Numbered from the stretch's first letter, positions 1 through 6,784 are shown. The stretch: DNA of 11,732 bases from Anaerolineales bacterium (GCA_020853835.1 JADYYC010000067.1:1-11732); one strand, 5' to 3'. The notes: generated by a model not told the origin, from the sequence alone. Numbers and translations: made by a program.

Positions 1-2
1 CC

Positions 3-1493
3 GATGGGCGCACTGTCGCCGCGGTGACAGAGCTGATCGGGCTGGAGCAGAAGATCTACAAAAAAGGGTGCAACCAGGACGCCGCCTCATCCGATTTATC
101 GCCTGAAACAACCCTTGAACCCGTGTTTGCGGAGCCTTCATCGTCCCCTGAGCCGGAGACCGCCAGCCTCCCCGCCGCATTTACAGCGCCAAATGCCCCG
201 CTGGCGTCTTTTGATTGGCGCAGCTACCAGGGCGGCAACTGGCTTACCCCGGTGCGCAACCAGGGGGGGTGTGGAAGCTGTTGGGCGTTTGCGTCTGTGG
301 GCGTCGCCGAAGCTGCCCATAACCTGGCAGCTGGCAACCCCAACCTGGATCTCGACCTGTCGGAGCAGTACCTGGTGTCAGACTGCCTGTCCTATAGTAA
401 TTGCTGTGGCGGCTACACGGGCCAGGCCTTGAATTTTATCCGCACCAATGGCGTCCCTGACGAAGAGTGTTTAAAGTACGTGGACGGGAGCGGCTGTTCC
501 TGTAACGACGGCTGCGCCAACTGCACCTATAGAACCAACGGAGCATGCAGCGACCGCCAGTGTGGAGACCGCTGCCCGGACTGGGCAAGCCGCCTCAAAT
601 ATCTCAGCGAAGTCGGTTATGCCGGGGGCAGCCGCGCCGCCATTCAACAGGCCCTCGTCGACAAAGGCCCGCTCACCGCTTCGATGCTCATCTCCTGTTC
701 GGGCTGCGATTTCGATAGCGCAAATATTTATCGCTGCGGCGGGCTCACCGGCACTAACCACGCGGTAGTCCTGGTCGGATATGATGACGCCGGGGGATAT
801 TGGATCGTGCGCAATAGCTGGGGGTCCAGTTGGGGTCCAGAGCATTCCGGATATTTCAAGCTCGGCTATGGCGAGTGCTCGATTGAGAGCTATGTGAATT
901 ACGTTCGGGCGCCTTCGGGGGGCACGCGCACGCCCACACCCATTCACACTCCGACCAACACGCCCAACCACACTTCGACCCGCCCGCCTACCGCGACACC
1001 GGTGGCTTCCAGCACACCCACCTACACCCCGACCACTCCCCCCGTGCCAACACGAACGTCCACGCCCGTCCCAAGCGCCACCCTGAACCCCGGCGGGATG
1101 TGCAGCCCGGTCAAATCATTGAGCTGTGGCAGCCGGGAGAACGGCTCGAACGCCGGACCGGGCTCCACGCGCAAGATCCACACTTACGCGTGCTCGCCGC
1201 GCCTGGAGTCTGGGCCAGAGATGGTCTATGAATTCATCCCTAGCATAAGCGGAATTGCGAGCCTGGAACTAGATGGGATGACCGCCAATCTCGACCTATT
1301 TGTACTGAATAATCAGTGTCATTCAGGCAACTGCATCGCTAACGGAGATCAAGCCGCCATTTTTCCCATCACGGCTGGGCGGACCTATTACGTCATCGTA
1401 GACGGGTTCATGGGCGCGCAAAGCAATTACTCGCTGAGCGTCAATTGTCTTGAACTCACCAATTCGGTCTACATCCCCATCAGCAGCCGCTGA
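3..1493 (+). CDS. Secreted papain-family (C1A) cysteine peptidase with Thr/Pro linker and C-terminal PPC-like domain, 5' partial
   Basis: An extracellular endopeptidase of the papain fold. The frame is open to the left edge. The first possible start (GTG at 24) has no ribosome binding site and no signal peptide follows it, so the true start, signal and most of any propeptide lie outside the window. The mature domain begins near the Phe-Asp-Trp-Arg at about 212-222. The oxyanion Gln (codon 261) and nucleophile Cys (codon 279) sit in NQGGCGSCWAF, the catalytic His (codon 759) in TNHAVVLVGY and the Asn (codon 813) in VRNSWGSSWG, so all four active-site residues are present. A Cys-rich stretch lies between the Cys and His at about 380-580. 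A Thr/Pro/Ser-rich linker (about 910-1090) leads to a PPC-like beta domain (about 1100-1460) and a tail ending VYIPISSR. The family and activity are well supported. The substrate is unknown and could be scavenged extracellular protein. Confidence 0.93.
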   Translation, partial: DGRTVAAVTELIGLEQKIYKKGCNQDAASSDLSPETTLEPVFAEPSSSPEPETASLPAAFTAPNAPLASFDWRSYQGGNWLTPVRNQGGCGSCWAFASVGVAEAAHNLAAGNPNLDLDLSEQYLVSDCLSYSNCCGGYTGQALNFIRTNGVPDEECLKYVDGSGCSCNDGCANCTYRTNGACSDRQCGDRCPDWASRLKYLSEVGYAGGSRAAIQQALVDKGPLTASMLISCSGCDFDSANIYRCGGLTGTNHAVVLVGYDDAGGYWIVRNSWGSSWGPEHSGYFKLGYGECSIESYVNYVRAPSGGTRTPTPIHTPTNTPNHTSTRPPTATPVASSTPTYTPTTPPVPTRTSTPVPSATLNPGGMCSPVKSLSCGSRENGSNAGPGSTRKIHTYACSPRLESGPEMVYEFIPSISGIASLELDGMTANLDLFVLNNQCHSGNCIANGDQAAIFPITAGRTYYVIVDGFMGAQSNYSLSVNCLELTNSVYIPISSR

Positions 1494-1511
1494 CCACCGG
1501 CAAGCCCGAAT

Positions 1512-1555
1512 ATTATCCCTCCCGGTTTCGTTTGTGAACAACCAGGAGGGATAAT
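1512..1555 (+). terminator. Hairpin downstream of the cysteine peptidase, probable terminator
   Basis: An 11-bp perfect stem (ATTATCCCTCC at 1512-1522 with GGAGGGATAAT at 1545-1555) starts 19 bases after the peptidase stop. The 22-base loop can pair further (GGTT 1524-1527 with AACC 1540-1543). The 3' flank is TTTAATTGGGG, with only a short T run, so termination strength is uncertain. Position and stem length favour a transcript-end hairpin. Confidence 0.6.
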
Positions 1556-1643
1556 TTAATTGGGGTTTATTTGACACGCAACAAAAGTTGCGGTTACGAA
1601 GCTTTGAGAAATATTAAGATTAATACGGTCTGATAAATCCCTC

Positions 1644-1672
1644 TTGCAATTTGCTGATAATTAATTTAAAAT
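1644..1672 (+). promoter_or_regulatory. Candidate sigma-70-type promoter for the subtilase gene
   Basis: TTGCAA at 1644-1649 (4 of 6 to consensus) is followed after 17 bases by TAAAAT at 1667-1672 (5 of 6). It lies in the most AT-rich part of the spacer. If used, transcription would start near 1680 and give a 5' leader of about 325 bases that covers the inverted repeats at 1691-1864. No better promoter was found closer to the gene, but AT-rich DNA gives such matches by chance. Confidence 0.35.
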
Positions 1673-1690
1673 AAGCTTACAAATATGTTA

Positions 1691-1784
1691 GGTCAGCATC
1701 GACCATAACCGATCTCATCATTCGATGGGGAATCTCCAGCCAGGATCAGCTTCACACAGATCCTGAAATTGTATCAACGGCTGG
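1691..1784 (+). other. Inverted-repeat cluster, possible structured 5' leader of the subtilase mRNA
   Basis: Three potential RNA stems lie in order: GGTC/GACC at 1691-1704, CATC/GATG at about 1717-1728, and a nested pair at 1736-1784. In the nested pair CCAGCC (1736-1741) pairs with GGCTGG (1779-1784), and directly inside it AGGATC (1742-1747) pairs with GATCCT (1759-1764). Only a 14-base bulge on the 3' side separates the two helices. It matches no riboswitch class I recognise. It may be a leader RNA element or protein-binding dyads. Confidence 0.3.
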
Positions 1785-2005
1785 TCGCAGCACATTCGGT
1801 TGGATGTTTATTTTTTCACTCATTCATCGCATAAGTTTTATCGAGTGATTCTATCCGTTATGCGGGAGAATTTTGAACCGATCGATATGTTTTGGCGACC
1901 CACAAGAAGGGAGGCGCAGTTTCAGGTCTATTTACTCGGGTGGTTCGAACACAGTTGATACATTGATGTCCATACACTGATTTCTCGTTTTAGGAGGATA
2001 TTGCT

Positions 2006-5000
2006 ATGAGTAAGAAACTCATATATCTGTTGTTGATCTTTGCGATCGCCCTGCTTCCCGCGCTCGCCACATTTGCCCCGGTCCAACTCACCTCGGCAAA
2101 AGATGGCGCAAAATCCTACATCATCGTACTGAAAAACGACCCGGTCATTAAGTACGATGGCAGCCTCGCCGGCTACGCCGCGACCGAGCCCGGTCCCGGC
2201 AAAAAGATCGATCCGGCTTCTGCCAGCGTCAGCCGCTACGCCCGGCTCCTGAAGAGCAGCCACGAAGCGTCCCTGAAAGCGGCCGGCGTGAGCGTCAGCG
2301 CAAAAGTGCATGATTACTTATACGCGCTAAACGGCTTCTCCGCCATCCTCACCGAGGAGCAGGCTGCAGCCTTCCGCTCGCAGAAAGACGTCGTCATGGT
2401 GTTAGAAGACCAGATGCGCCAACCGCAGACGGACAGCAGCCCGGCTTTCTTGGGCCTGACCGCCCCCGGTGGGGCATACGATAACGGCATCAACGGCGAG
2501 GGTGTGGTGGTCGGGATCATCGATACCGGCATCTGGCCCGAGCACCCGTCCTTTGCAGACGATGGAAGTTATGCCGCGCCCCCGATCGGTCCGCTGCCTT
2601 GCGATTTTGGCAACACAGCCCACAATCCAAATGACGCGCCGTTCACCTGCAATAACAAACTCATCGGCGCCTACCAGGTGCTCGACACCTACCGGCTTTT
2701 GATCGGCGCCGACCCGGACGAGTTCGACTCCGCCCGAGACGATGACGGGCACGGCACGCACACCGCTTCGACTGCGGCGGGCAACGCCGGCGTGGATGCC
2801 AGCGTGTACGGCCTCTCGGTCGCCAAGGTCTCCGGCATTGCGCCGCGCGCCCACGTCGTAGCCTATAAAGGCCTGGGCAACCTGGGCGGCTTTACCTCCG
2901 ACCTGGCAGCCGCGATCGATCAGGCTGTCGCGGACGGCGTGGATGTAATCAACTACTCTATCGGCGGCGGCGCTGGCGCGGTTGGCGCTGATGATATCGC
3001 CTTCCTTTTCGCCGCAGATGCGGGCGTGTTTGTCGCTGCCTCCGCAGGGAACTCCGGACCTAACCCCGAGACAATCGGCAGCCCTGGAACGATGCCCTGG
3101 CTCACAACCGTTGGCGCCAGTTCGCAGTCGCGCTTTTTCGATGGCTATATCCTGCTGGGTAACGGTCAGATCTACCGCGGCGCTTCGCTCACGGACGAGA
3201 CCGGCTGGGCCCCGCTGGTCGATGCTGCAGATGCCGGCGACGATCTGTGCACACCCAGTTATTACGGCGGCCCCGGTTTGAACCCGGCTGTCGTATCGGG
3301 CAAGATCGTCCTCTGCCGCCGCGGCGCGGTCGGTCGTGCGGATAAAAGCCTGGCGGTTTCCGAAGCCGGCGGTATCGGCATGATCTTGTACAACAACAGC
3401 GACGTCGACAACCTGTTCACTGATCTGCACTGGGTCCCCTCGGTGCACGTCGATTACACCCCCGGCGCCGCGATCAAGAGCTATATCTCATCCAGTACCA
3501 ACCCGCGCGCTCGCCTGGAGACACGCAAGAACCAGAAGAAATGCGATGACCCCAAGGGCGGCCCCCGCATCGCGGGAGATGGCAAGCTGGACTGCGGCCC
3601 GTACACAAGCAAGGACTACAATGCCCCGGCGATGACTATCTTCTCATCTCGTGGACCTACGCCAATCACGCCCGATATCATCAAGCCGGACGTGACCGCT
3701 CCCGGTATCCAGATCCTGGCGGGCAACTCACCCTTCCCAGATCCCGGAATGTACCCCGGAGAGCTGTTCCAGGCCATCGCCGGAACTTCGATGTCCAGCC
3801 CACACGTCGCGGGTCTGTTTGCGCTGCTCAAGCAGGCGCATCCTGAATGGTCGGCTGCGGCAGCCAAATCCGCCCTGATGACCACCTCTTACCAGCGCGT
3901 GCGCGACAACGACCGCGTCAGCCCGGCGGATCCGTTCGACATGGGCGCCGGTCACGTCAACTTTGCCGACCCAGTCGACAAGAAGGGCAGCGTCTTCAAC
4001 CCTGGCGTGGTTTATGAAGCCGGTTACTTCGAATATCTGGGCTTCCTGTGCGATGCGTTCCCATCCGTGTTCGCTAACCCGGCAGCCACCTGCGCTCTCC
4101 TGGATTCCTGGGGGATTCCGACCAAAGCTTACAATCTCAACTATCCTTCAATCGGCATTGCTTCCGTGCCTGGCACCCGCACCGTGATACGCACCATCAC
4201 CAGCGTCGCCCCCGAAACCACCATCTTCAAATCGCTGGTCAAGGCGCCTCCGGGCTACGAAGTCACAGTCGAGCCGAGTTGGATGGAACTCGATCCAGGC
4301 GAATCGGGCGACTTCTTGGTCACGGTCACCAATGACGGGAGCGCCCCGGTCGGTGAATGGCGCTTCGGGTCGTTGACCTGGGTCGGCGGCAAGGGTTACA
4401 AAGCCTACAGCCCGATCGCGGTGCGCGGCTCGCTGTTCGAAGCACCGGCAGAGGTCCTGGGCAGCGACGCTTCGGGCTCGACCAGCTTTGATGTCCACTT
4501 TGGCTATACGGGCGCTTACTCGGCTGAAAACCACGGGCTGATCCCGGCGACCGTCACCAGCGACACCGTGGTACAGGATCCCGATCAGACTTTCGACCCC
4601 AACGACGGTTACTCGAACGTACACACGTTCAACCTTTCGGGGGCAGCTCTGTTCCGGATTGTCCTGCCACCCTGGGCCGCCGAAGCGAACTCTGACCTGG
4701 ATATCTACGTCTATAACCCGAATGGCGTACAGGTTGCCTCCAGTACAAGCGGCGGAACGGACGAACACGTCGATATCAGCATGCCCATGGACGGCGCCTG
4801 GAGTGTCTACGTACACGGTTGGGCAGCTCCTGGCGGCGATACCGATTACGACATGTTCACCTGGGCTATCCCGCTCGCGACCGGCGGCAGCCTGAACATC
4901 GATTCGGCGCCGGCCTCGGCCGTCGCCGGCGATGCTGGAACCGTTCAGGTGAGCTGGGCCGGTCTCCCCTCAGGCTGGTATCTGGGCGCAGTATCTCACC

Positions 5001-5053
5001 ACGATGCGTCCAGCATACTGGGTCTGACCCTTGTCGAAGTAAACGTTCCGTAG
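2006..5053 (+). CDS. Secreted subtilisin-family (S8) serine peptidase with I9 propeptide, PA, Fn3-like and PPC-like domains
   Basis: A 1015-residue extracellular subtilase with the domain order of plant-type/Vpr-like enzymes. The ATG is fixed by AGGAGG at 1992-1997, 8 bases upstream. A signal peptide (Lys-Lys then a hydrophobic run, about residues 1-30) leads to an I9-type propeptide (about 40-135, ending in VVMVLED). The catalytic domain shows Asp173 (GIIDTGIWP), His249 (DDDGHGTHTAS), oxyanion Asn349 (AASAGNSGP) and Ser595 (AGTSMSSPHVAGL), so the triad is intact. A PA domain is inserted at about 430-495 (SGKIVLCRRGAVG). An Fn3-like domain follows at about 730-807, ending in FGSLTW...SPIAVRG. 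A PPC-like beta domain lies at about 860-965 (DLDIYVYNPNG). A short Lys/Cys-containing insert (about 505-535) sits between PA and the Ser region. Unlike two other exported proteins here it lacks the VY-(I/L)-P-(I/L) tail. The likely role is digestion of extracellular protein. The exact substrate is unknown. Confidence 0.96.
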   Translation: MSKKLIYLLLIFAIALLPALATFAPVQLTSAKDGAKSYIIVLKNDPVIKYDGSLAGYAATEPGPGKKIDPASASVSRYARLLKSSHEASLKAAGVSVSAKVHDYLYALNGFSAILTEEQAAAFRSQKDVVMVLEDQMRQPQTDSSPAFLGLTAPGGAYDNGINGEGVVVGIIDTGIWPEHPSFADDGSYAAPPIGPLPCDFGNTAHNPNDAPFTCNNKLIGAYQVLDTYRLLIGADPDEFDSARDDDGHGTHTASTAAGNAGVDASVYGLSVAKVSGIAPRAHVVAYKGLGNLGGFTSDLAAAIDQAVADGVDVINYSIGGGAGAVGADDIAFLFAADAGVFVAASAGNSGPNPETIGSPGTMPWLTTVGASSQSRFFDGYILLGNGQIYRGASLTDETGWAPLVDAADAGDDLCTPSYYGGPGLNPAVVSGKIVLCRRGAVGRADKSLAVSEAGGIGMILYNNSDVDNLFTDLHWVPSVHVDYTPGAAIKSYISSSTNPRARLETRKNQKKCDDPKGGPRIAGDGKLDCGPYTSKDYNAPAMTIFSSRGPTPITPDIIKPDVTAPGIQILAGNSPFPDPGMYPGELFQAIAGTSMSSPHVAGLFALLKQAHPEWSAAAAKSALMTTSYQRVRDNDRVSPADPFDMGAGHVNFADPVDKKGSVFNPGVVYEAGYFEYLGFLCDAFPSVFANPAATCALLDSWGIPTKAYNLNYPSIGIASVPGTRTVIRTITSVAPETTIFKSLVKAPPGYEVTVEPSWMELDPGESGDFLVTVTNDGSAPVGEWRFGSLTWVGGKGYKAYSPIAVRGSLFEAPAEVLGSDASGSTSFDVHFGYTGAYSAENHGLIPATVTSDTVVQDPDQTFDPNDGYSNVHTFNLSGAALFRIVLPPWAAEANSDLDIYVYNPNGVQVASSTSGGTDEHVDISMPMDGAWSVYVHGWAAPGGDTDYDMFTWAIPLATGGSLNIDSAPASAVAGDAGTVQVSWAGLPSGWYLGAVSHHDASSILGLTLVEVNVP

Positions 5054-5061
5054 CCTCTCAA

Positions 5062-5086
5062 CCGGGGCGGTTTGCTGACCGCCCGG
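5062..5086 (+). other. GC-rich hairpin just after the subtilase stop
   Basis: CCGGGGCGGT (5062-5071) can pair with ACCGCCCGG (5078-5086) with one bulged G and a six-base loop. It begins 9 bases after the stop and lies upstream of the stronger hairpin at 5113-5145. It has no T run, so it is more likely an mRNA 3'-end stabilising or pausing structure than a terminator by itself. Confidence 0.4.
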
Positions 5087-5112
5087 CTGATGCAGGCATT
5101 CGGCACTAATAA

Positions 5113-5152
5113 AGCGCCTCCCTGATGTATGATCTGGGAGGCGCTCGCTTTT
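5113..5152. terminator. Rho-independent terminator, probably bidirectional, between convergent genes
   Basis: A perfect 10-bp GC-rich stem (AGCGCCTCCC 5113-5122 with GGGAGGCGCT 5136-5145) has a 13-base loop and is followed on the plus strand by CGCTTTTCC. Read on the minus strand, the same stem is followed by TTTATTAG. It lies between the ends of the subtilase gene (plus) and the lipoprotein gene (minus), so it can end both transcripts. Confidence 0.8.
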
Positions 5153-5174
5153 CCTACGCAGTCCGCCCGCCCGG

Positions 5175-5729
5175 CTACTGGTCAGCGCCCGGCGGAATGC
5201 CCTGGTCGGGGGCTGGCGGCGTCGATTTCGAAAGATCGATCGGGGCCGGTTTGCCCGGCTTTGTTTTCACCCCTTCGCACAGAAACAAACCACGTTTGCC
5301 GCCCGCGTGGTACTCATACGTCTTCTCACCCGCGCGCAGGATGATGAGCGACCCATCAAACGGGATCTGGATGTAGGCCATCTCGGGCTGCGGACAGCCC
5401 AGGCTGGCGTCGGGCCACACGACCGCTTCGGCGCTGACAAGCTGGATCTGGTCTTCGGGTATAGACAGGCGCGCAGCCAGATCGCGCACGGCTTGCTGGA
5501 TCAGGCTTTCCAGCCCGGCGCTTTGGGGCGGGGTAGGGGAAGGGTTCATTTGGACAGGTTCTTCGGTGCTTGTTGAGATTATACCGTTTACAGGCGGGGT
5601 TTCCGTCACCGCTGCGCCTGGCGGTTCGAAAGTTTCACCTGCCGATGGTGTAACAGCCTGGGCGCAGCCGGCAGCGCTCAACGCAAAAATGGCGATCACC
5701 CACAGATACAGCCGCCAGGGTTTGTTCAC
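5175..5729 (-). CDS. Predicted small lipoprotein with a WPDASLGCP-type conserved domain
   Basis: A 184-residue protein. The start is GTG at 5729-5727, chosen because GGAGGAG lies about 6 bases upstream (plus-strand CTCCTCC). The N-terminus MNKPWRLYLWVIAIFALSAAG ends at a lipobox (LSAAG-Cys22), so it should be lipid-anchored outside the membrane. Residues about 23-75 are a Pro/Thr/Glu-rich spacer. The folded part contains a helix (about 76-100) and then VVWPDASLGCPQPEMAY, followed by a beta-rich stretch with GEKTYEYHAGG and a second Cys (LFLCEG). I remember this WP-x-x-SLGCP...YEYH pattern from uncharacterised secreted bacterial proteins, and the two Cys may form a disulfide. The C-terminus is Pro/Lys-rich. 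The function is unknown. It diverges from the GPP34-family gene. Confidence 0.85.
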   Translation of the reverse strand: MNKPWRLYLWVIAIFALSAAGCAQAVTPSAGETFEPPGAAVTETPPVNGIISTSTEEPVQMNPSPTPPQSAGLESLIQQAVRDLAARLSIPEDQIQLVSAEAVVWPDASLGCPQPEMAYIQIPFDGSLIILRAGEKTYEYHAGGKRGLFLCEGVKTKPGKPAPIDLSKSTPPAPDQGIPPGADQ

Positions 5730-5792
5730 GATTTACTCCTCCAAATTTCAAGAATTGCGGGAATGGCGCTGGATGTCAGGATGTTTTTAAGA

Positions 5793-5898
5793 CGTAAATA
5801 AACCCGCCGTGGTTCCAGAACGTAAATTTTAAGGTCAGGAACATCGCAGTTGAGATTATAATCTCCGGTTGAATGTCCTGGTTTTGAAGGTCGTAAAT
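5793..5898 (+). repeat. Three copies of the heptamer CGTAAAT
   Basis: Identical direct copies lie at 5793-5799, 5821-5827 and 5892-5898, all in the 185-base spacer between the lipoprotein and GPP34-family genes. Start-to-start spacings are 28 and 71 bases. They flank the dyad at 5836-5880. They could be recognition sites for a regulator, or chance in AT-rich DNA. Confidence 0.35.
5836..5880. promoter_or_regulatory. Concentric dyad with central TATAAT between divergent genes, possible operator/promoter
   Basis: The 14-base perfect palindrome GAGATTATAATCTC (5852-5865) contains TATAAT on both strands. It is framed by an outer inverted repeat, CAGGAACAT (5836-5844) and ATGTCCTG (5873-5880), with one extra base and nearly the same centre (about 5858). 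It lies about midway between the lipoprotein start (5729) and the GPP34 start (5915). No good -35 box lies at the right distance on either strand, so an activator- or repressor-controlled divergent promoter is one reading. A hairpin in either transcript is another. Confidence 0.4.
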
Positions 5899-5914
5899 AA
5901 CGGAAGGTCGGGTC

Positions 5915-6565
5915 ATGCTCACATTGCACGAAAATTTGTTCTTGATCGGTCTGCACGAAGAGAAAGTGGTTGTGATCCCATCCGCGCTGCAAGGGCTGCT
6001 GGCTGGGATAGGCGGGGCGCTTCTGGCAGACCTGGCCGTTCTGGGCCGGATCGAATCGGATCCAAAACACCGCATCAGAGTGATCAACGAAGCCCCCACC
6101 GGCGAGGCGCTGCTCGACGAAGCGCTTTCGATGATCCATAAACACGGCAGCGCCAAAAAAGTCGGCTTCTGGCTCGACGAGTTGGATCTAAAGCCGAAGG
6201 CGGTTATCCACAAGATTTATGAAAAACTGGTTGCAAAAGGGGTGCTCAAGGAAGAAGACGGCGATTACGAGTGGGTCACGCCCTACCCTCCCAGCTCCGA
6301 GCTAAACGCCTCGGCGAAGTTTTCGCTGATGCGCCGCCTTCGGACGGTGGGCCTGACCAGAAACGAGCCGGAACTCGAAGAGCTCGCCCTGCTCACGCTG
6401 CTGCGAGGGTGTAACAAACTGGACCTGGTCTTTTTCAAAGATGAGCGCAAGATTGTCCACCGGCGCATCTACGAACTGCTGATGGGAGAAGCGCTGCGCA
6501 CCCCCGCCGCCCAGATCCTGCAGGAGATCGAAGAAGCCCTGGAAAAACGCATCGAATCGGACTGA
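5915..6565 (+). CDS. GOLPH3/GPP34-family protein
   Basis: A 216-residue cytosolic, mostly helical protein. The start is the ATG at 5915 with GGAAGG at about 5902-5907. The N-terminus MLTLHENLFLIGLHEEK followed by a Leu/Ala/Gly-rich helix (GLLAGIGGALLADLAVLGRI, residues about 28-47) is the family signature. It continues with SDPKHRIRVINEAPTGEALLDEAL, a Lys-rich helical middle (about 85-115, YEKLVAKGVLKEE) and the later LLTLLRGCNKLDLVF block typical of the alpha-helical GPP34 fold. Eukaryotic GOLPH3 binds phosphatidylinositol-4-phosphate at Golgi membranes. Bacterial members have no settled role, so only the family is claimed. It stands alone, with a hairpin terminator 21 bases after the stop and a divergent lipoprotein gene upstream. 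A lipid or membrane-surface role would fit the neighbouring triterpenoid genes but is inference. Confidence 0.85.
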   Translation: MLTLHENLFLIGLHEEKVVVIPSALQGLLAGIGGALLADLAVLGRIESDPKHRIRVINEAPTGEALLDEALSMIHKHGSAKKVGFWLDELDLKPKAVIHKIYEKLVAKGVLKEEDGDYEWVTPYPPSSELNASAKFSLMRRLRTVGLTRNEPELEELALLTLLRGCNKLDLVFFKDERKIVHRRIYELLMGEALRTPAAQILQEIEEALEKRIESD

Positions 6566-6585
6566 TCATCGCTTCCCAATGATAT

Positions 6586-6616
6586 AAAGGGCGCGGCCGG
6601 GGCGGCCGCGTCCTTT
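6586..6616 (+). terminator. Terminator hairpin after the GPP34-family gene
   Basis: A 13-bp stem with one G-T pair (AAAGGGCGCGGCC 6586-6598 with GGCCGCGTCCTTT 6604-6616) closes a five-base loop (GGGGC) and is followed by GGTTTG. It begins 21 bases after the stop. The T-rich 3' arm and high stability support intrinsic termination, which separates this gene from the TetR transcript. Confidence 0.75.
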
Positions 6617-6661
6617 GGTTTGAAAAGGCTGAATCTCATTTAAAAACACCTGCCAATTATA

Positions 6662-6689
6662 TTGACATTTTTTCTCCTATTATTATAAT
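6662..6689 (+). promoter_or_regulatory. Consensus sigma-70-type promoter of the TetR-cyclase-synthase cassette
   Basis: TTGACA (6662-6667) and TATAAT (6684-6689) both match consensus perfectly, with a 16-base T-rich spacer. Transcription should start near 6696-6698, about 90 bases before the TetR start. The palindrome at 6710-6729 falls just downstream of the predicted start. A second TATAAT at 6726-6731 overlaps that palindrome but lacks a good -35 box. An intrinsically strong promoter of this kind suits a gene set held down by a repressor. Confidence 0.85.
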
Positions 6690-6709
6690 TGTGGTCAATC
6701 ACATAACAG

Positions 6710-6729
6710 TATAACTAACGTTCGTTATA
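6710..6729. promoter_or_regulatory. Probable TetR-family operator, 20-base near-perfect palindrome
   Basis: TATAACTAAC (6710-6719) and GTTCGTTATA (6720-6729) are inverted repeats matching at 9 of 10 positions. The AAC-x-AACGTT-x-GTT core is of the kind bound by many TetR-family repressors. It lies about 13-33 bases downstream of the predicted transcription start and 56 bases upstream of a TetR-family gene. Binding by that protein would block initiation or elongation. That the neighbour is the binder is inference from position. Confidence 0.75.
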
Positions 6730-6742
6730 ATGAATCTCAATA

Positions 6743-6773
6743 ACCCTCCGAGGGTACACTAACTGCCAGGAGG
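6743..6773 (+). promoter_or_regulatory. Second dyad in the leader able to pair with the ribosome binding site
   Basis: ACCCTC-C-GAGGGT (6743-6755) is a perfect 13-base dyad. Its CCTCC (6745-6749) is also complementary to GGAGG (6769-6773) of the AGGAGG ribosome binding site at 6768-6773. The leader could therefore form either ACCC/GGGT or a helix that hides the ribosome binding site. A second protein-binding site is the alternative. Confidence 0.35.
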
Positions 6774-6784
6774 ATCAAAACAAG

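Larger units (their letters stand above)
1494..2005. other. 512-base AT-rich spacer without a gene, rich in inverted repeats
   Basis: No convincing reading frame is present. Contents from left to right are: the hairpin at 1512-1555; a small hairpin CGCAAC-aaaa-GTTGCG at 1577-1592; a candidate promoter at 1644-1672; three inverted repeats at 1691-1784; two interlocking short stems at 1816-1864; and the subtilase ribosome binding site at 1992-1997. It is far more AT-rich than its flanking genes. The likely role is the regulatory and leader region of the subtilase gene. Confidence 0.6.

Noticed and set aside
910..1090. Repetitive Thr/Pro codons in the cysteine peptidase as a DNA repeat array
   Set aside because: The repetition is at the protein level, as a Thr/Pro linker. 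The DNA shows no regular repeat unit with spacers.
1571..1599. TTGACA at 1571-1576 as a promoter -35 box
   Set aside because: No acceptable -10 box lies 16-18 bases downstream, and the site sits beside a small hairpin.
1494..2005. Cyclic di-GMP or other named riboswitch ahead of the subtilase gene
   Set aside because: The diagnostic conserved loop sequences of the classes I know are not present.
2402..3448. Long open frame on the minus strand opposite the subtilase gene
   Set aside because: It lies wholly inside a subtilase with intact catalytic motifs and has no motif or ribosome binding site of its own.
5726..6213. Minus-strand frames over the start of the GPP34-family gene
   Set aside because: They overlap the well-matched GPP34 N-terminus and the divergent control region and lack any family motif.
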